DNA from: an uncultured Eubacteriales bacterium
Lineage (GTDB): Bacteria > Bacillota > Clostridia > Oscillospirales > Acutalibacteraceae
Assembly (NCBI GenBank): GCA_948527295.1
Contig: CAOSWK010000002.1
Span: 124,001-188,000, forward strand
DNA length: 64,000 nucleotides
Direction: 5' to 3'
The position numbers and the translations under genes are program-made. This document shows, piece after piece, positions 26,274-35,262 of this stretch (position 1 is the first letter of the stretch; the number at the start of each line of letters is the position of its first letter). The notes under the pieces were generated by a model. That model was not told where the DNA came from. It saw nothing but the letters and a program-made list of their open reading frames with translations, and ran no database searches.

Positions 26274-28277
26274 TTGAAGCAAATTTTTTCTAAGTTAATG
26301 GGCTTTTTTTACTCGGGCAGGGGGCAGAGTTTTTCGCGGTATGAGGAGATTTTTAGCACCACAGAAAACAAGGTGAATACTCAAAACACAGACCCTCTTA
26401 AGGTTGCGGATGAGACTTTTTCTCCGAATTCTCTTAGGGTTAAGTCGTTTTTGGAGGATGACTTTTGCAGCGAGACACGGAATTCAGAGTTTTTGTTGGA
26501 CGAAGCTTTTGACGCTTACCCTGAATATAGCGCGGAAAACCCCGTTGAGTCCGCCAAAACTATAAAAAATAAGTTAAAAAAAGAAATTAAAGGCCTAAAC
26601 ATCAAGTTCTGTGTGATGTTTGCCATCTTTGTTTTGTCACTTGCTGCGGACAGTGTGCTCTTTAACTTTCTTAACTCCTTGTCTGCCCCTATCGACGTGA
26701 ATTACTCGGCCGTGTACCTAATTACCTCTAACGTGCTGCTGATTTTGGGCTGCATCATTGGCTTTAGCTTTATCAAATCGGCCTTTAACCACATTTCGTA
26801 CTTCGTTTTTGCCGCAGATACCGCAATATTCCTGCCTTTGATTATAACCTTTCTGCACTGCTACGCCTGTTTGCTGTTTCATCTTCGGCACAGCGCCCAT
26901 AGCGCCTTTTGCCCCCACACTTACGTGAGTTTGCTGCTTTTTAATTTTTTGCTTGTGATTTTAAACTCTTTGACCGCCAAAAAGCGGATGCTTAGCAACT
27001 TTAAGTTTGTTGCGGCCTCAAAGCAAAAATATAACATCGACATGTACTCTTTGGGCGACGTTGTGCCCTCGGTTACTTCGCGCACTCCCGTTCTGACGCC
27101 CTATACGCACAAAACGAATTTCTTGACGAATTTCATTAAAAATTCTTGTTGCGAAAGTTTTACCGAGTCCATGGTTGCTAAGATTATCCCCACAAGCCTC
27201 ATTTTTGCTTGCGTTTGCGGTATTGTGAGCTTAGTTGGCACGACATTTCACCACTTTTCTAATATGAGCATAATTGGCGCGCTTGCCTGCTTTGACGTTG
27301 TTTTGCTCCTTTGCACGCCATTTGCGCTGCCTTTTACGGTTAATTTTGTTGTGTCCTCTTTGTGCCGGCGCGCGCTCAAGTTTCGGGCCATGGTTGTGGG
27401 CGAGAACGCGATCAAAAAGGTCTCCAAAACCAAAAGCATCGTTCTGAACGACGCGGACCTTTACCCGCCCAATAATATCGTGCTTCGCGGGATCAAGACG
27501 TTTAACGGTCAGCGTGTGGATGAGGCTATCCTTGCAGCGGCTTCTGTTATATGTCGGCTGAATGCGCCTATCAGTCAAGTTTTTGATAAAATTATTATGG
27601 GCAAAAGGGCCATTTTAACTAAGGTTTCGGACATTACTTATAGGGAGAATAAAGGAATCATCGGCTGGGTCAACGGCAAGCGGATTTTGGTCGGAAATCG
27701 AGAGCTTTTAAAGGATTTTAAAATTGATCCACCTAGCCGCGACTACGAGAAAAAGTACCGGGTTCCGGGCTGCGAATTAACTTATTTCGCCATTGGGCAA
27801 AATTTGGTGGCGATGTTTGTCTTGGAGTATACGCCTTCTAAGAGCCTGTCGGGCGCTCTGCTGGCTTGCGCTCGGAGCAATATAAAAATTTTTGTCAAGA
27901 CCGTTGATTGCAACTTGACTCTTTCAAAAATTGCCTCGGACTTCAGCGTGAATGAGAAGTTCTTGACGCTGCTTTCTTATGATGATTCGCAGAAAATTAA
28001 CACGCTGTGTGATAAAGTTGAGGACAGCTCAAACGCCTTTGCTGCGACATTTGGCTCGTGTGCTTCTTTCGTTAAGCTAGTTTTGGCGTGTTGTTTCGCA
28101 AAGAGCAATATTGCTTTGGTCACCACTATTCAGGTGTTTCAGCTGATTTTTAATGTTTTTTTGGTCTGCGCTCTGAATTTCGATATTAGCAAAATCAGCA
28201 TTTTCGCGCTTATTTTGTACTCTGCCTTGTGGTTTGTTTTTTCTGTTTTGGCCTCTAGGATGCGAAATTTTAAGTAA
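26274..28277 (+). CDS. P-type-ATPase-like membrane pseudoenzyme
   Basis: A 667-residue membrane protein that looks like a degenerate P1-type ATPase. After an acidic N-terminal 100 residues there are two hydrophobic pairs (about 110-150 and 165-235). Two further long segments (near 305-365) follow, then a cytoplasmic part that aligns with the phosphorylation/nucleotide-binding domain (IGWVNGKRILVGNRELLKDF is typical of the N-domain). Where the catalytic DKTGT should be, the sequence reads VLNDADLYPP. No TGES and no GDGxND motif are seen. It therefore cannot be a normal phosphorylating pump. The TTG start follows AAGGGGTGA. It sits between rlmB and the LCP gene. Confidence 0.6.
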   Translation: MKQIFSKLMGFFYSGRGQSFSRYEEIFSTTENKVNTQNTDPLKVADETFSPNSLRVKSFLEDDFCSETRNSEFLLDEAFDAYPEYSAENPVESAKTIKNKLKKEIKGLNIKFCVMFAIFVLSLAADSVLFNFLNSLSAPIDVNYSAVYLITSNVLLILGCIIGFSFIKSAFNHISYFVFAADTAIFLPLIITFLHCYACLLFHLRHSAHSAFCPHTYVSLLLFNFLLVILNSLTAKKRMLSNFKFVAASKQKYNIDMYSLGDVVPSVTSRTPVLTPYTHKTNFLTNFIKNSCCESFTESMVAKIIPTSLIFACVCGIVSLVGTTFHHFSNMSIIGALACFDVVLLLCTPFALPFTVNFVVSSLCRRALKFRAMVVGENAIKKVSKTKSIVLNDADLYPPNNIVLRGIKTFNGQRVDEAILAAASVICRLNAPISQVFDKIIMGKRAILTKVSDITYRENKGIIGWVNGKRILVGNRELLKDFKIDPPSRDYEKKYRVPGCELTYFAIGQNLVAMFVLEYTPSKSLSGALLACARSNIKIFVKTVDCNLTLSKIASDFSVNEKFLTLLSYDDSQKINTLCDKVEDSSNAFAATFGSCASFVKLVLACCFAKSNIALVTTIQVFQLIFNVFLVCALNFDISKISIFALILYSALWFVFSVLASRMRNFK

Positions 28278-28304
28278 ATTTTAAAAAGTTTAAGGAGAAA
28301 TTTT

Positions 28305-29834
28305 ATGTCGCCTAAAAATAAAAATTCTGATTATAACGATAATTTTGAGGGTTTTGGTAGCGATGGCCGCGATATTTACAGCAGTTCTAAGGGGCCTAGC
28401 TCCGGGATGCCCCGGCGTTCTGTTAATTCTAAAAAGTTGCGAAAAAGGAAAATTATTTTTGCCTGCGCGATTATTCTTTCTGCCGTTGTGGGGCTTATTG
28501 GCGGCGCGATGATTTATACTTACAGGATGCTGGATTCGCTCAATTATCAGCCCATTCAAGACGGCGGAACCGAATACGTTGCGGGTTCTGCTTGCGACCC
28601 GATGATTTTGAACGTTGCTCTTTTTGGTGTGGACCGGCACGAGGAGGCAGACGTGCATAGCCGCAGCGACTCTATTCTGATTTTGTCGCTCGATAGCCGT
28701 CACAAAAAGATTAAGCTGACGTCGTTGATGCGTGACCTTTGGGTGCATATTCCGGGCTACAAAGACAACCGGATTAACGCCGCTATTGCGCTTGGTGGCG
28801 AGAGTTTGGCGATTAAAACCATTGAACAGAATTTTGGAATAAAGATTGATCGCTTCTGCACGGTCGATTTTGAGGGCTTTAGGGACATTATCGACATCAT
28901 CGGCGGCCTGGATATGGAGATTACCGCCAAGGAGGCGCACCACATAAACCGACTCCTCTTGGAGCTGGACAGCGCCTTCATCCAAGGTGGCATCAAGCCG
29001 TTTAAGTCGCCTTTGCTTAAAGAAGTCGACGGGATGCATCATTTGAACGGCGCTCAGTCCTTGCAATACGCTAGAAGTCGCAAGGTGCCTACTGCCGAGG
29101 GGCTTCACGACGATTACGCTCGAACTTTCCGGCAGCGTCGCGTTATCTCTTTGCTGATTAACAAGTTTAAATCTAGCAGCTTGCCGCAGATTTTAGCCGT
29201 TATCGAGAAGGCCGGCCCCTACGTTAGGACAAATCTGAAGAAAAGCGAAATTATAACTCTGGGCAAAAACGCGCTAAAATACTTGCAGTACGAGTTCGTT
29301 GAGTTCCGCATTCCTCAAGACGGCAACTTTAGCGGCCAGAATATAAATGGCGCTGCTGTGCTGGTTATAGACGATCTAAACAAAGCTCGCTACGAATTGG
29401 CCAAGTTCATCTACGAGGATTCTGTTAAAGAAAGCTCATACAGCAAGATGAGAGTTCGCACTCCCGCGGCTCAGCAGAATGTGCAGCCCCCTGCGCAAAC
29501 TACGGCCGCTAACAGCTCAAGCAATTCAAGCCCTGCTCAACCTACAGCCGCCAGCGGTGTAAGCAGCACAGGCTCTACACAACGCACAAACACCAATCGA
29601 GCAAGTAGCACAAGTTCTACTCAGCCCACAGCCGCCAACAGAACAAGCAACACAGCCCTCACACAACGCACGGCCGCCAATAGGGCAAGCAATTCAGCCT
29701 CTGCTCAACCCACAGCCACTAGCCGGACAAGCAACACCAATGCCACTCAACGCACTACGGCTAATTCTGCTGCCAGTAACCATCCTGCAACTGCGGCACC
29801 CAATCGGTCTAGGCCCAGTCGCACCGCGAGGTAA
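28305..29834 (+). CDS. LytR-CpsA-Psr (LCP) family wall-polymer ligase with repeat tail
   Basis: Membrane-anchored enzyme expected to attach wall glycopolymers to peptidoglycan outside the cell. The 509-residue protein has a short cytoplasmic N-terminus, one transmembrane segment (about 49-72) and the LCP domain (SRSDSILILSLD, TSLMRDLWVHIPG, INAAIALGG, FRQRRVISLL), all with the usual Arg and Asp residues. The final 110 residues are a Ser/Thr/Ala/Gln/Asn-rich tail containing six 14-residue repeats, probably a wall-spanning linker. AAGGAG precedes the ATG. It lies 27 bases after the pseudo-ATPase gene. Confidence 0.9.
   Translation: MSPKNKNSDYNDNFEGFGSDGRDIYSSSKGPSSGMPRRSVNSKKLRKRKIIFACAIILSAVVGLIGGAMIYTYRMLDSLNYQPIQDGGTEYVAGSACDPMILNVALFGVDRHEEADVHSRSDSILILSLDSRHKKIKLTSLMRDLWVHIPGYKDNRINAAIALGGESLAIKTIEQNFGIKIDRFCTVDFEGFRDIIDIIGGLDMEITAKEAHHINRLLLELDSAFIQGGIKPFKSPLLKEVDGMHHLNGAQSLQYARSRKVPTAEGLHDDYARTFRQRRVISLLINKFKSSSLPQILAVIEKAGPYVRTNLKKSEIITLGKNALKYLQYEFVEFRIPQDGNFSGQNINGAAVLVIDDLNKARYELAKFIYEDSVKESSYSKMRVRTPAAQQNVQPPAQTTAANSSSNSSPAQPTAASGVSSTGSTQRTNTNRASSTSSTQPTAANRTSNTALTQRTAANRASNSASAQPTATSRTSNTNATQRTTANSAASNHPATAAPNRSRPSRTAR
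29511..29762 (+). repeat. Six tandem 42-base repeats inside the LCP gene
   Basis: Six in-frame units of 14 codons with consensus N-R-(A/T)-S-N-(S/T)-x-x-x-Q-(P/R)-T-A-(A/T). The units alternate QPT and QRT versions, suggesting an ancestral 28-residue doublet. Confidence 0.75.
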
Positions 29835-29866
29835 TTTCCTTTGGCCTCGTTTGCCAGGCTGGTTAA

Positions 29867-29895
29867 TTGACTTTTTTTCGGCGCGAGAATATAAT
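29867..29895 (+). promoter_or_regulatory. Promoter of alaS
   Basis: TTGACT (29,867-29,872), a 17-base spacer and TATAAT (29,890-29,895). The roughly 65-base leader is too short for a T-box. Confidence 0.8.
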
Positions 29896-29966
29896 TAAAC
29901 CGTAGCAAAAATCCAGGTTTGTGGCCTTTTATTTTATTTGATATTTTTATTGGATGTGAGTGAAAC

Positions 29967-32600
29967 GTGAAGTGGACGGGTCTTAACGAGTTGCGCGAGA
30001 TGTTTACGTCTTTTTTTGAGTCGAAGGGGCACCTTAAGTTGGAGAGCTTCTCCTTGGTTCCTCAAAATGACAGCAGTTTGCTGCTTATAAACTCCGGTAT
30101 GGCGCCGATGAAGAAGTATTTTACCGGCGAGGTTACTCCGCCTTGCAAGCGAGTTACGACGTGCCAAAAGTGCATCCGCACGCCCGACATTGAGCGCGTT
30201 GGGATTACTGCGCGGCACGGCACTTTTTTTGAGATGCTGGGCAACTTTTCCTTTGGAGACTACTTTAAGCCCGAGGCGACGGCCTGGGCTTGGGAGTTTT
30301 GCACCAAGGTTTTGGAGCTGCCTGTCGATAGAATCTGGGTTTCTATTTACGAGGAGGACGACGAGGCCTTTGAAATCTGGACGAAAAACGTTGGCGTGGC
30401 GCCGGATCATATTGTCCGTTTGGGTAAGGCAGATAATTTTTGGGAGCACGGCGCCGGCCCCTGTGGGCCTTGCTCGGAGCTTTATTTCGATCGCGGCGAA
30501 GCCTATGGTTGCGGCTCTCCAGACTGCAAAGTGGGATGCGACTGCGATCGGTACATTGAATTTTGGAACTTGGTGTTTACTCAGTTTGAGAACGACGGGA
30601 GCAACAACTATTCTCGCCTGGATCACCCCAACATCGACACTGGAATGGGCCTGGAGCGCTTAGCTTGCATTATGCAGGGCGTGGACAACCTGTTTCTCGT
30701 TGACAGCGTGCAAAATATTATGCAGCATGTTTGCAGAATATCTGGCGTTAAGTATGGTGACGATGCCAAAAATGACGTTTCTTTGCGAGTTATCACCGAT
30801 CATATTCGAAGCGTTACCTTTCTAATCGGCGACGGAGTTATGCCTTCTAATGAAGGGCGTGGCTACGTTTTGCGCCGGCTTTTGCGTCGCGCTGCCCGGC
30901 ATGGTCGGATTCTGGGCATTCGTGGTACTTTTTTGTCGGACTTATGCGAGACTGTGATTAAGGAAAATCAGCAAGCTTACCCTGAACTCGCGCAGAAACA
31001 GGGATTTATCAAAAAGATGATACAGGTTGAGGAAGAAAATTTCGCCAAGACAATCGATCAGGGCTTGGAGCTTTTAAATGACATGATCGCAAAAGCTGAT
31101 GGTTCCGTGCTTTCTGGCGAAGTTGCTTTTAAGCTTAACGATACTTTTGGCTTTCCTATTGACTTGACAAAGGAAATCTTGTCTGAACGCGGCATGACTG
31201 TTGACGAGGCTCGCTTTGATGAGTTACTTCTTGAGCAAAAAAATAAGGCTCGTAAGGCTCGATCTAGCGCAGAAACACAGGCTTGGGCCAATGACAACTT
31301 GAGCTTTGGCGGCATTGCGCCAACTAAATTTGTTGGATACGATGTTTTAAGCACTCAACCTGCTGTTTTAAAAATAATAAAAGGCAGCGAATTTGTGGAC
31401 TCTGCCGCTAGTGGTGATGAGGTTGAGATAGTTTTAGATGAGACTCCCTTTTATGCGCAAGGCGGCGGCCAGGTTGGAGACTCTGGCGTGCTGACGCTTG
31501 GCGACGCTAGGGCTACCGTCATTGATACGGTCAAAAACACCGCTAGAATCTACTTTCATCGCGCTAAGATTTTGCAAGGGATCTTTCATGTTGGCGATAA
31601 AGTCGAGGCCTGTGTTGATGCCGCTAAGCGAGGAAAAGTCAGGCGTAACCACACTGCAGCGCATCTTTTGCAGGCCGCTTTGAGGAAGGTTCTGGGCACA
31701 CACGTTGAGCAAGCCGGCCAGCTCGTTAATGAAAACCGGTTGCGGTTTGATTTTACGCACTTTTCTGCTTTGACCCCTTCCGAATTGCAACAGATTGAAA
31801 CGCTTATAAACGACGAAATTTTGCGCTCGGATGAGGTCGTAGTTCGAGAAATGCCCATTGCGGAGGCCAAAAAGATGGGTGCAATGGCTTTATTTGGCGA
31901 AAAATATGGAAGCGTCGTGCGTGTCGTTAAAATTGGCGAATTTTCGCTGGAACTTTGCGGCGGAACTCATGTTAATAACACCGCTCAGGTGGGACTGTTT
32001 AAGATTCTCTCTGAAAGTTCGGTGGCTTCTGGCGTCCGGCGCATAGAGGCGGTAACTTCTGTGGGCGTTTTGCGCCTTTTACACGATAAAGCAACCCTCT
32101 TGGACGAATGCCAGCAGGTTTTGAAGGTGAATCAACAGGCGAAACTCGCGTCAGAATGCGCTCATTTGATGGCGGAACTCAAAAATAAAGATAAAACCAT
32201 TTCCAAGCTGGCTTCGGAATTGGCCGCGTTTGAGGTTAATAATCTGCTCGGCTGCGCTAGAGATATTGGCGGGCTCAAGGTCATTGTGTCTCGGCTTGAT
32301 AACATGGAAACTGGCGAATTAAAGCTCATTTGCGATGATTTAAAGTCTAAATTTGCGAACACGGTTGTTGTTTTGGCCAGTGTTGGCACAGAAAAGTCCA
32401 ATATTATCGCGAGTGTTGGCAAAACTGCTATAGAAAACGGCATTAATGCGGGAGTTTTGGTTAAAGAGATTGCTCAACTGACTGGTGGAAACGGCGGCGG
32501 ACGCAAAGAGATGGCCATGGCAGGCATCAAGGATGTTTCTAAAATTGATGCGGCTTTGGACCACGCTTATGATTTGATTAATGATATGTTGAAAAAATGA
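29967..32600 (+). CDS. alaS: Alanyl-tRNA synthetase
   Basis: Charges tRNA-Ala and edits Ser/Gly mischarging. The 877-residue protein is full length. It has the class II catalytic core (MKWTGLNELREMF start, PCKRVTTCQKCIRTPDIE, GNFSFGDYFK), the helical tRNA-binding domain, the editing domain with zinc ligands (HTAAHLL and CGGTH), and a C-terminal coiled coil plus DHHA1 domain with TGGNGGGRKEMAMAG. The GTG start is the one matching the family N-terminus, although its ribosome site is weak. It has its own promoter. Confidence 0.97.
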   Translation: MKWTGLNELREMFTSFFESKGHLKLESFSLVPQNDSSLLLINSGMAPMKKYFTGEVTPPCKRVTTCQKCIRTPDIERVGITARHGTFFEMLGNFSFGDYFKPEATAWAWEFCTKVLELPVDRIWVSIYEEDDEAFEIWTKNVGVAPDHIVRLGKADNFWEHGAGPCGPCSELYFDRGEAYGCGSPDCKVGCDCDRYIEFWNLVFTQFENDGSNNYSRLDHPNIDTGMGLERLACIMQGVDNLFLVDSVQNIMQHVCRISGVKYGDDAKNDVSLRVITDHIRSVTFLIGDGVMPSNEGRGYVLRRLLRRAARHGRILGIRGTFLSDLCETVIKENQQAYPELAQKQGFIKKMIQVEEENFAKTIDQGLELLNDMIAKADGSVLSGEVAFKLNDTFGFPIDLTKEILSERGMTVDEARFDELLLEQKNKARKARSSAETQAWANDNLSFGGIAPTKFVGYDVLSTQPAVLKIIKGSEFVDSAASGDEVEIVLDETPFYAQGGGQVGDSGVLTLGDARATVIDTVKNTARIYFHRAKILQGIFHVGDKVEACVDAAKRGKVRRNHTAAHLLQAALRKVLGTHVEQAGQLVNENRLRFDFTHFSALTPSELQQIETLINDEILRSDEVVVREMPIAEAKKMGAMALFGEKYGSVVRVVKIGEFSLELCGGTHVNNTAQVGLFKILSESSVASGVRRIEAVTSVGVLRLLHDKATLLDECQQVLKVNQQAKLASECAHLMAELKNKDKTISKLASELAAFEVNNLLGCARDIGGLKVIVSRLDNMETGELKLICDDLKSKFANTVVVLASVGTEKSNIIASVGKTAIENGINAGVLVKEIAQLTGGNGGGRKEMAMAGIKDVSKIDAALDHAYDLINDMLKK

Positions 32601-32644
32601 TGTAACAATGCGGTTTATGACCGTTTAATTTGGAGGTTTGTGCG

Positions 32645-32983
32645 ATGGATTGTATTTTTTGCAAAATTGCGAGCAATGAGATTTCGAGCAAAAAGGTTTA
32701 TGAGGACGATCAGATCGTCGCTTTTAACGATCTTGACCCTCAGGCGCCCGTTCACGTGCTGATTATCCCTAAAAAGCATATTCAAAGTGCCGATCAGATC
32801 GCCGATGGCGATACGAATATTATCGGGAAAATTTTTATGGTGGCTTCTAAAATTGCTAAAGAGCTGGGATTAGAGAATGGCTACCGGATTGTAAATAATT
32901 GTGGCGAAGATGGCGGCCAGACCGTGCCTCACCTGCATTTTCATTTAATGGGCGGCAGAAAAATGAATTGGCCGGCGGGTTAA
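32645..32983 (+). CDS. HIT family nucleotide-binding hydrolase (HinT-like)
   Basis: A 112-residue histidine-triad protein that hydrolyses purine nucleoside phosphoramidates. It has the CIFCKI start, VYEDDQIVAFNDLDPQAPVHVLIIPK and the catalytic triad HLHFHLMGG. The ATG at 32645 follows GGAGGT by 7 bases. It lies 44 bases after alaS and 34 before comEC. Confidence 0.95.
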   Translation: MDCIFCKIASNEISSKKVYEDDQIVAFNDLDPQAPVHVLIIPKKHIQSADQIADGDTNIIGKIFMVASKIAKELGLENGYRIVNNCGEDGGQTVPHLHFHLMGGRKMNWPAG

Positions 32984-33017
32984 AAACCCCGATGTGACCG
33001 CGAAAGGAGCTGCTTTC

Positions 33018-35261
33018 ATGAAAAGACCAATGGCGACCGTTGGGTTTGCGTATTTGGCGGCACTCGTTGCGGCCACCTATTTCGACGCCGAGTTTGCCAA
33101 AATCATGGCGATTGTTTTTTTCATCTTATTTTTGGTTTCTTTGGCTATTGCGCCGATTCGGCGGGCAAAAGTTTTGCCAATCGCCCTTTTCACGGTTACT
33201 TTGGCCTTTGGCATGTACAGCGCCTTTCCTTACGTCAAGGTTGCGCCCATTGAGCAGCTGGACGGACAGGATGTCTACGTCTCTGGCCGAATTTGCGAGA
33301 TCCCATATAGCGCTTATAATCGGTATTATTATGTTTTGGAGACGGATAAAGTCGACTATGACGGCGCTCCTCAAAAAATAAAATTACGAATGTCAGTGTC
33401 TACGCCGTTGGATGTGGATTTGTACGACAGAGTTTCCGGCAAGGTGCATATGTTTTTGCCCACGGATAGCGGCGGATTCTCTTCCAAGTCCTATTACGCG
33501 GCCAAGGGGATACATATTTCGTCGTATCTTTACGAGTACGAGGGGTGTCAGCTGGAGGAGGACCCAAACAAACCGCTATATTACTACTTTTTGAAGGTTA
33601 AGCAGGCTCTCATTGAGGCTGTGCGGACAATTTTGCCCAAAGAGCACGCGTCTGTTGCAGTTGGAGTCTTGCTTGGCGACAAATATTTTATGGAAGACGA
33701 CATAAAGTCTGACTTTAAGGAGATCGGTGTGTCGCACATTTTGGCGGTTTCTGGCTTGCACACGTCAGTCATCTCGGCCGTCGTCTTTATGCTTTTGAGC
33801 GCCACCCGGCTCTCTAAACGCTTTGTATATTTGCTCACTTGCCTGGCCCTACTTGCGTTTATGGCCATCACGGGCTTTTCGGCGTCGGTTTCTCGCGCGG
33901 GCATCATGCTCATCATGTTTTATCTTGGCAAATTCTTCTACGCAAAGTCCGATTCCCTCAACTCGCTGGGATTTGCGACTCTTTTGCTTTCGGTCGTTAA
34001 CCCATTCGCCGCCGGAGATACTGGCCTGTTACTCTCTGTCTTCGCAACGCTGGGGATCATCCTCTTTGAGGGATATTTTGAAGAAAAAATCAAAACCCTA
34101 TTTGCGCGGATAAATTGCAGCTCAAAGGTTACGGATAGCATCGCGGGAATGGTCTCTGTCACACTCTGCGCAACCATCGCTACGTTGCCCATAACCATGT
34201 TGAGCTTTGGCAAAATCTCGCTTATCAGCGTTTTTTCAAATATTTTGATCGTCATGCCCACTATGCTGATGATGATCTTCATGCTGTTCGCTGCCATACT
34301 ATATTTTGTGCCATTTCTTACGTTCGTCGTCAAGCCTTTGGCACTTTTTTCGGGAATTTTGATAAATTACATAACTTTTTGTGCCGACTTACTCGCAAAA
34401 ATCCCGTTTGCGTCCGTTGCAACCCACCAACCCATGATCCTGTTTTGGTTCGCTTCCTGCTGCGTTTTGTTCGCGCTGGCTTTGCTATTATGCAAGGAAT
34501 ACCGGCTTTTAAAGCTGTCTGCCATTTTGTCGGTTATAATCCTGTTTGTTGGGATCCTTTCATACCAGATTTTCGACCGAGACGTGACGCATCTGGCCTT
34601 TTTGGACACCGGCGCTGGATGTTCTGCGGTTATCTCAAAAAACGGTCGCGCTGCGGTTTTGGCTTGTGGCGGCGATTCTATCCACTCTTCTAGAGTGCAA
34701 AATTATTTGACCAATCTGAATGTTAAGGGCCTCGATTATATACTGCTGAGCGACCTTCAAGACACTACGGCAAGCTACGCGAATGACCTGATAAAGAAGT
34801 TCCGTCCCTACTACGTTTTGATGCAAAATGATGGCGATGTTCTCAACAACAAGCTGGAGCACACCGTTTTTGAAAGCATGAACACCGTCCCTTTCAATGA
34901 TACCGCCAAAATTGATCTTTGGGATAACGTGAAAATCACGGTCATGAACATCGATGACCACGGCTATATTTACTTGTCGGTTAATGACGTGAATTTGCTG
35001 ATTCTCCCGTCTGGCGGCGATGCTAAGCTTTTGGACGACAAATATAAATTCTGCGACATTTTGGCATATAGCGGGAACCTCGAGAACTCTAGCCTTGTTG
35101 CGAGTTCGTACGGGGTTATTTGCGCGAATGCAAATGCCGCTTCTGTCTTTGCGAACAATTTGGCCAAAGACCGCCGTTTGCCCCTTGCTACCGCTGGCGA
35201 CGGCGATATTGTTTTTGATTTTACGCATTCGAAAAATATTTCCATAAAGAGGATGGTGTAA
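33018..35261 (+). CDS. comEC: ComEC/Rec2 family competence protein with degenerate C-terminal domain
   Basis: Polytopic membrane protein of the family that passes single-stranded DNA across the membrane in transformation. The 747-residue protein has an N-terminal OB-like domain (DUF4131 type) and the Competence domain with many helices (motif SHILAVSGLHTSVIS near 244). The C-terminal domain corresponds to the metallo-beta-lactamase part, but the metal-binding HxHxDH is replaced by LLSDLQDTTAS. The Asp in FLDTGAGCSAVI is retained. The ATG at 33018 follows AAAGGAG. It is immediately followed by holA, a common Clostridia arrangement. Confidence 0.88.
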   Translation: MKRPMATVGFAYLAALVAATYFDAEFAKIMAIVFFILFLVSLAIAPIRRAKVLPIALFTVTLAFGMYSAFPYVKVAPIEQLDGQDVYVSGRICEIPYSAYNRYYYVLETDKVDYDGAPQKIKLRMSVSTPLDVDLYDRVSGKVHMFLPTDSGGFSSKSYYAAKGIHISSYLYEYEGCQLEEDPNKPLYYYFLKVKQALIEAVRTILPKEHASVAVGVLLGDKYFMEDDIKSDFKEIGVSHILAVSGLHTSVISAVVFMLLSATRLSKRFVYLLTCLALLAFMAITGFSASVSRAGIMLIMFYLGKFFYAKSDSLNSLGFATLLLSVVNPFAAGDTGLLLSVFATLGIILFEGYFEEKIKTLFARINCSSKVTDSIAGMVSVTLCATIATLPITMLSFGKISLISVFSNILIVMPTMLMMIFMLFAAILYFVPFLTFVVKPLALFSGILINYITFCADLLAKIPFASVATHQPMILFWFASCCVLFALALLLCKEYRLLKLSAILSVIILFVGILSYQIFDRDVTHLAFLDTGAGCSAVISKNGRAAVLACGGDSIHSSRVQNYLTNLNVKGLDYILLSDLQDTTASYANDLIKKFRPYYVLMQNDGDVLNNKLEHTVFESMNTVPFNDTAKIDLWDNVKITVMNIDDHGYIYLSVNDVNLLILPSGGDAKLLDDKYKFCDILAYSGNLENSSLVASSYGVICANANAASVFANNLAKDRRLPLATAGDGDIVFDFTHSKNISIKRMV

Positions 35262-35262
35262 T

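Noticed and set aside
29835..29966. T-box leader before alaS
   Set aside because: Only about 65 bases separate the promoter from the start codon, too short for a T-box, and no specifier stem is seen.
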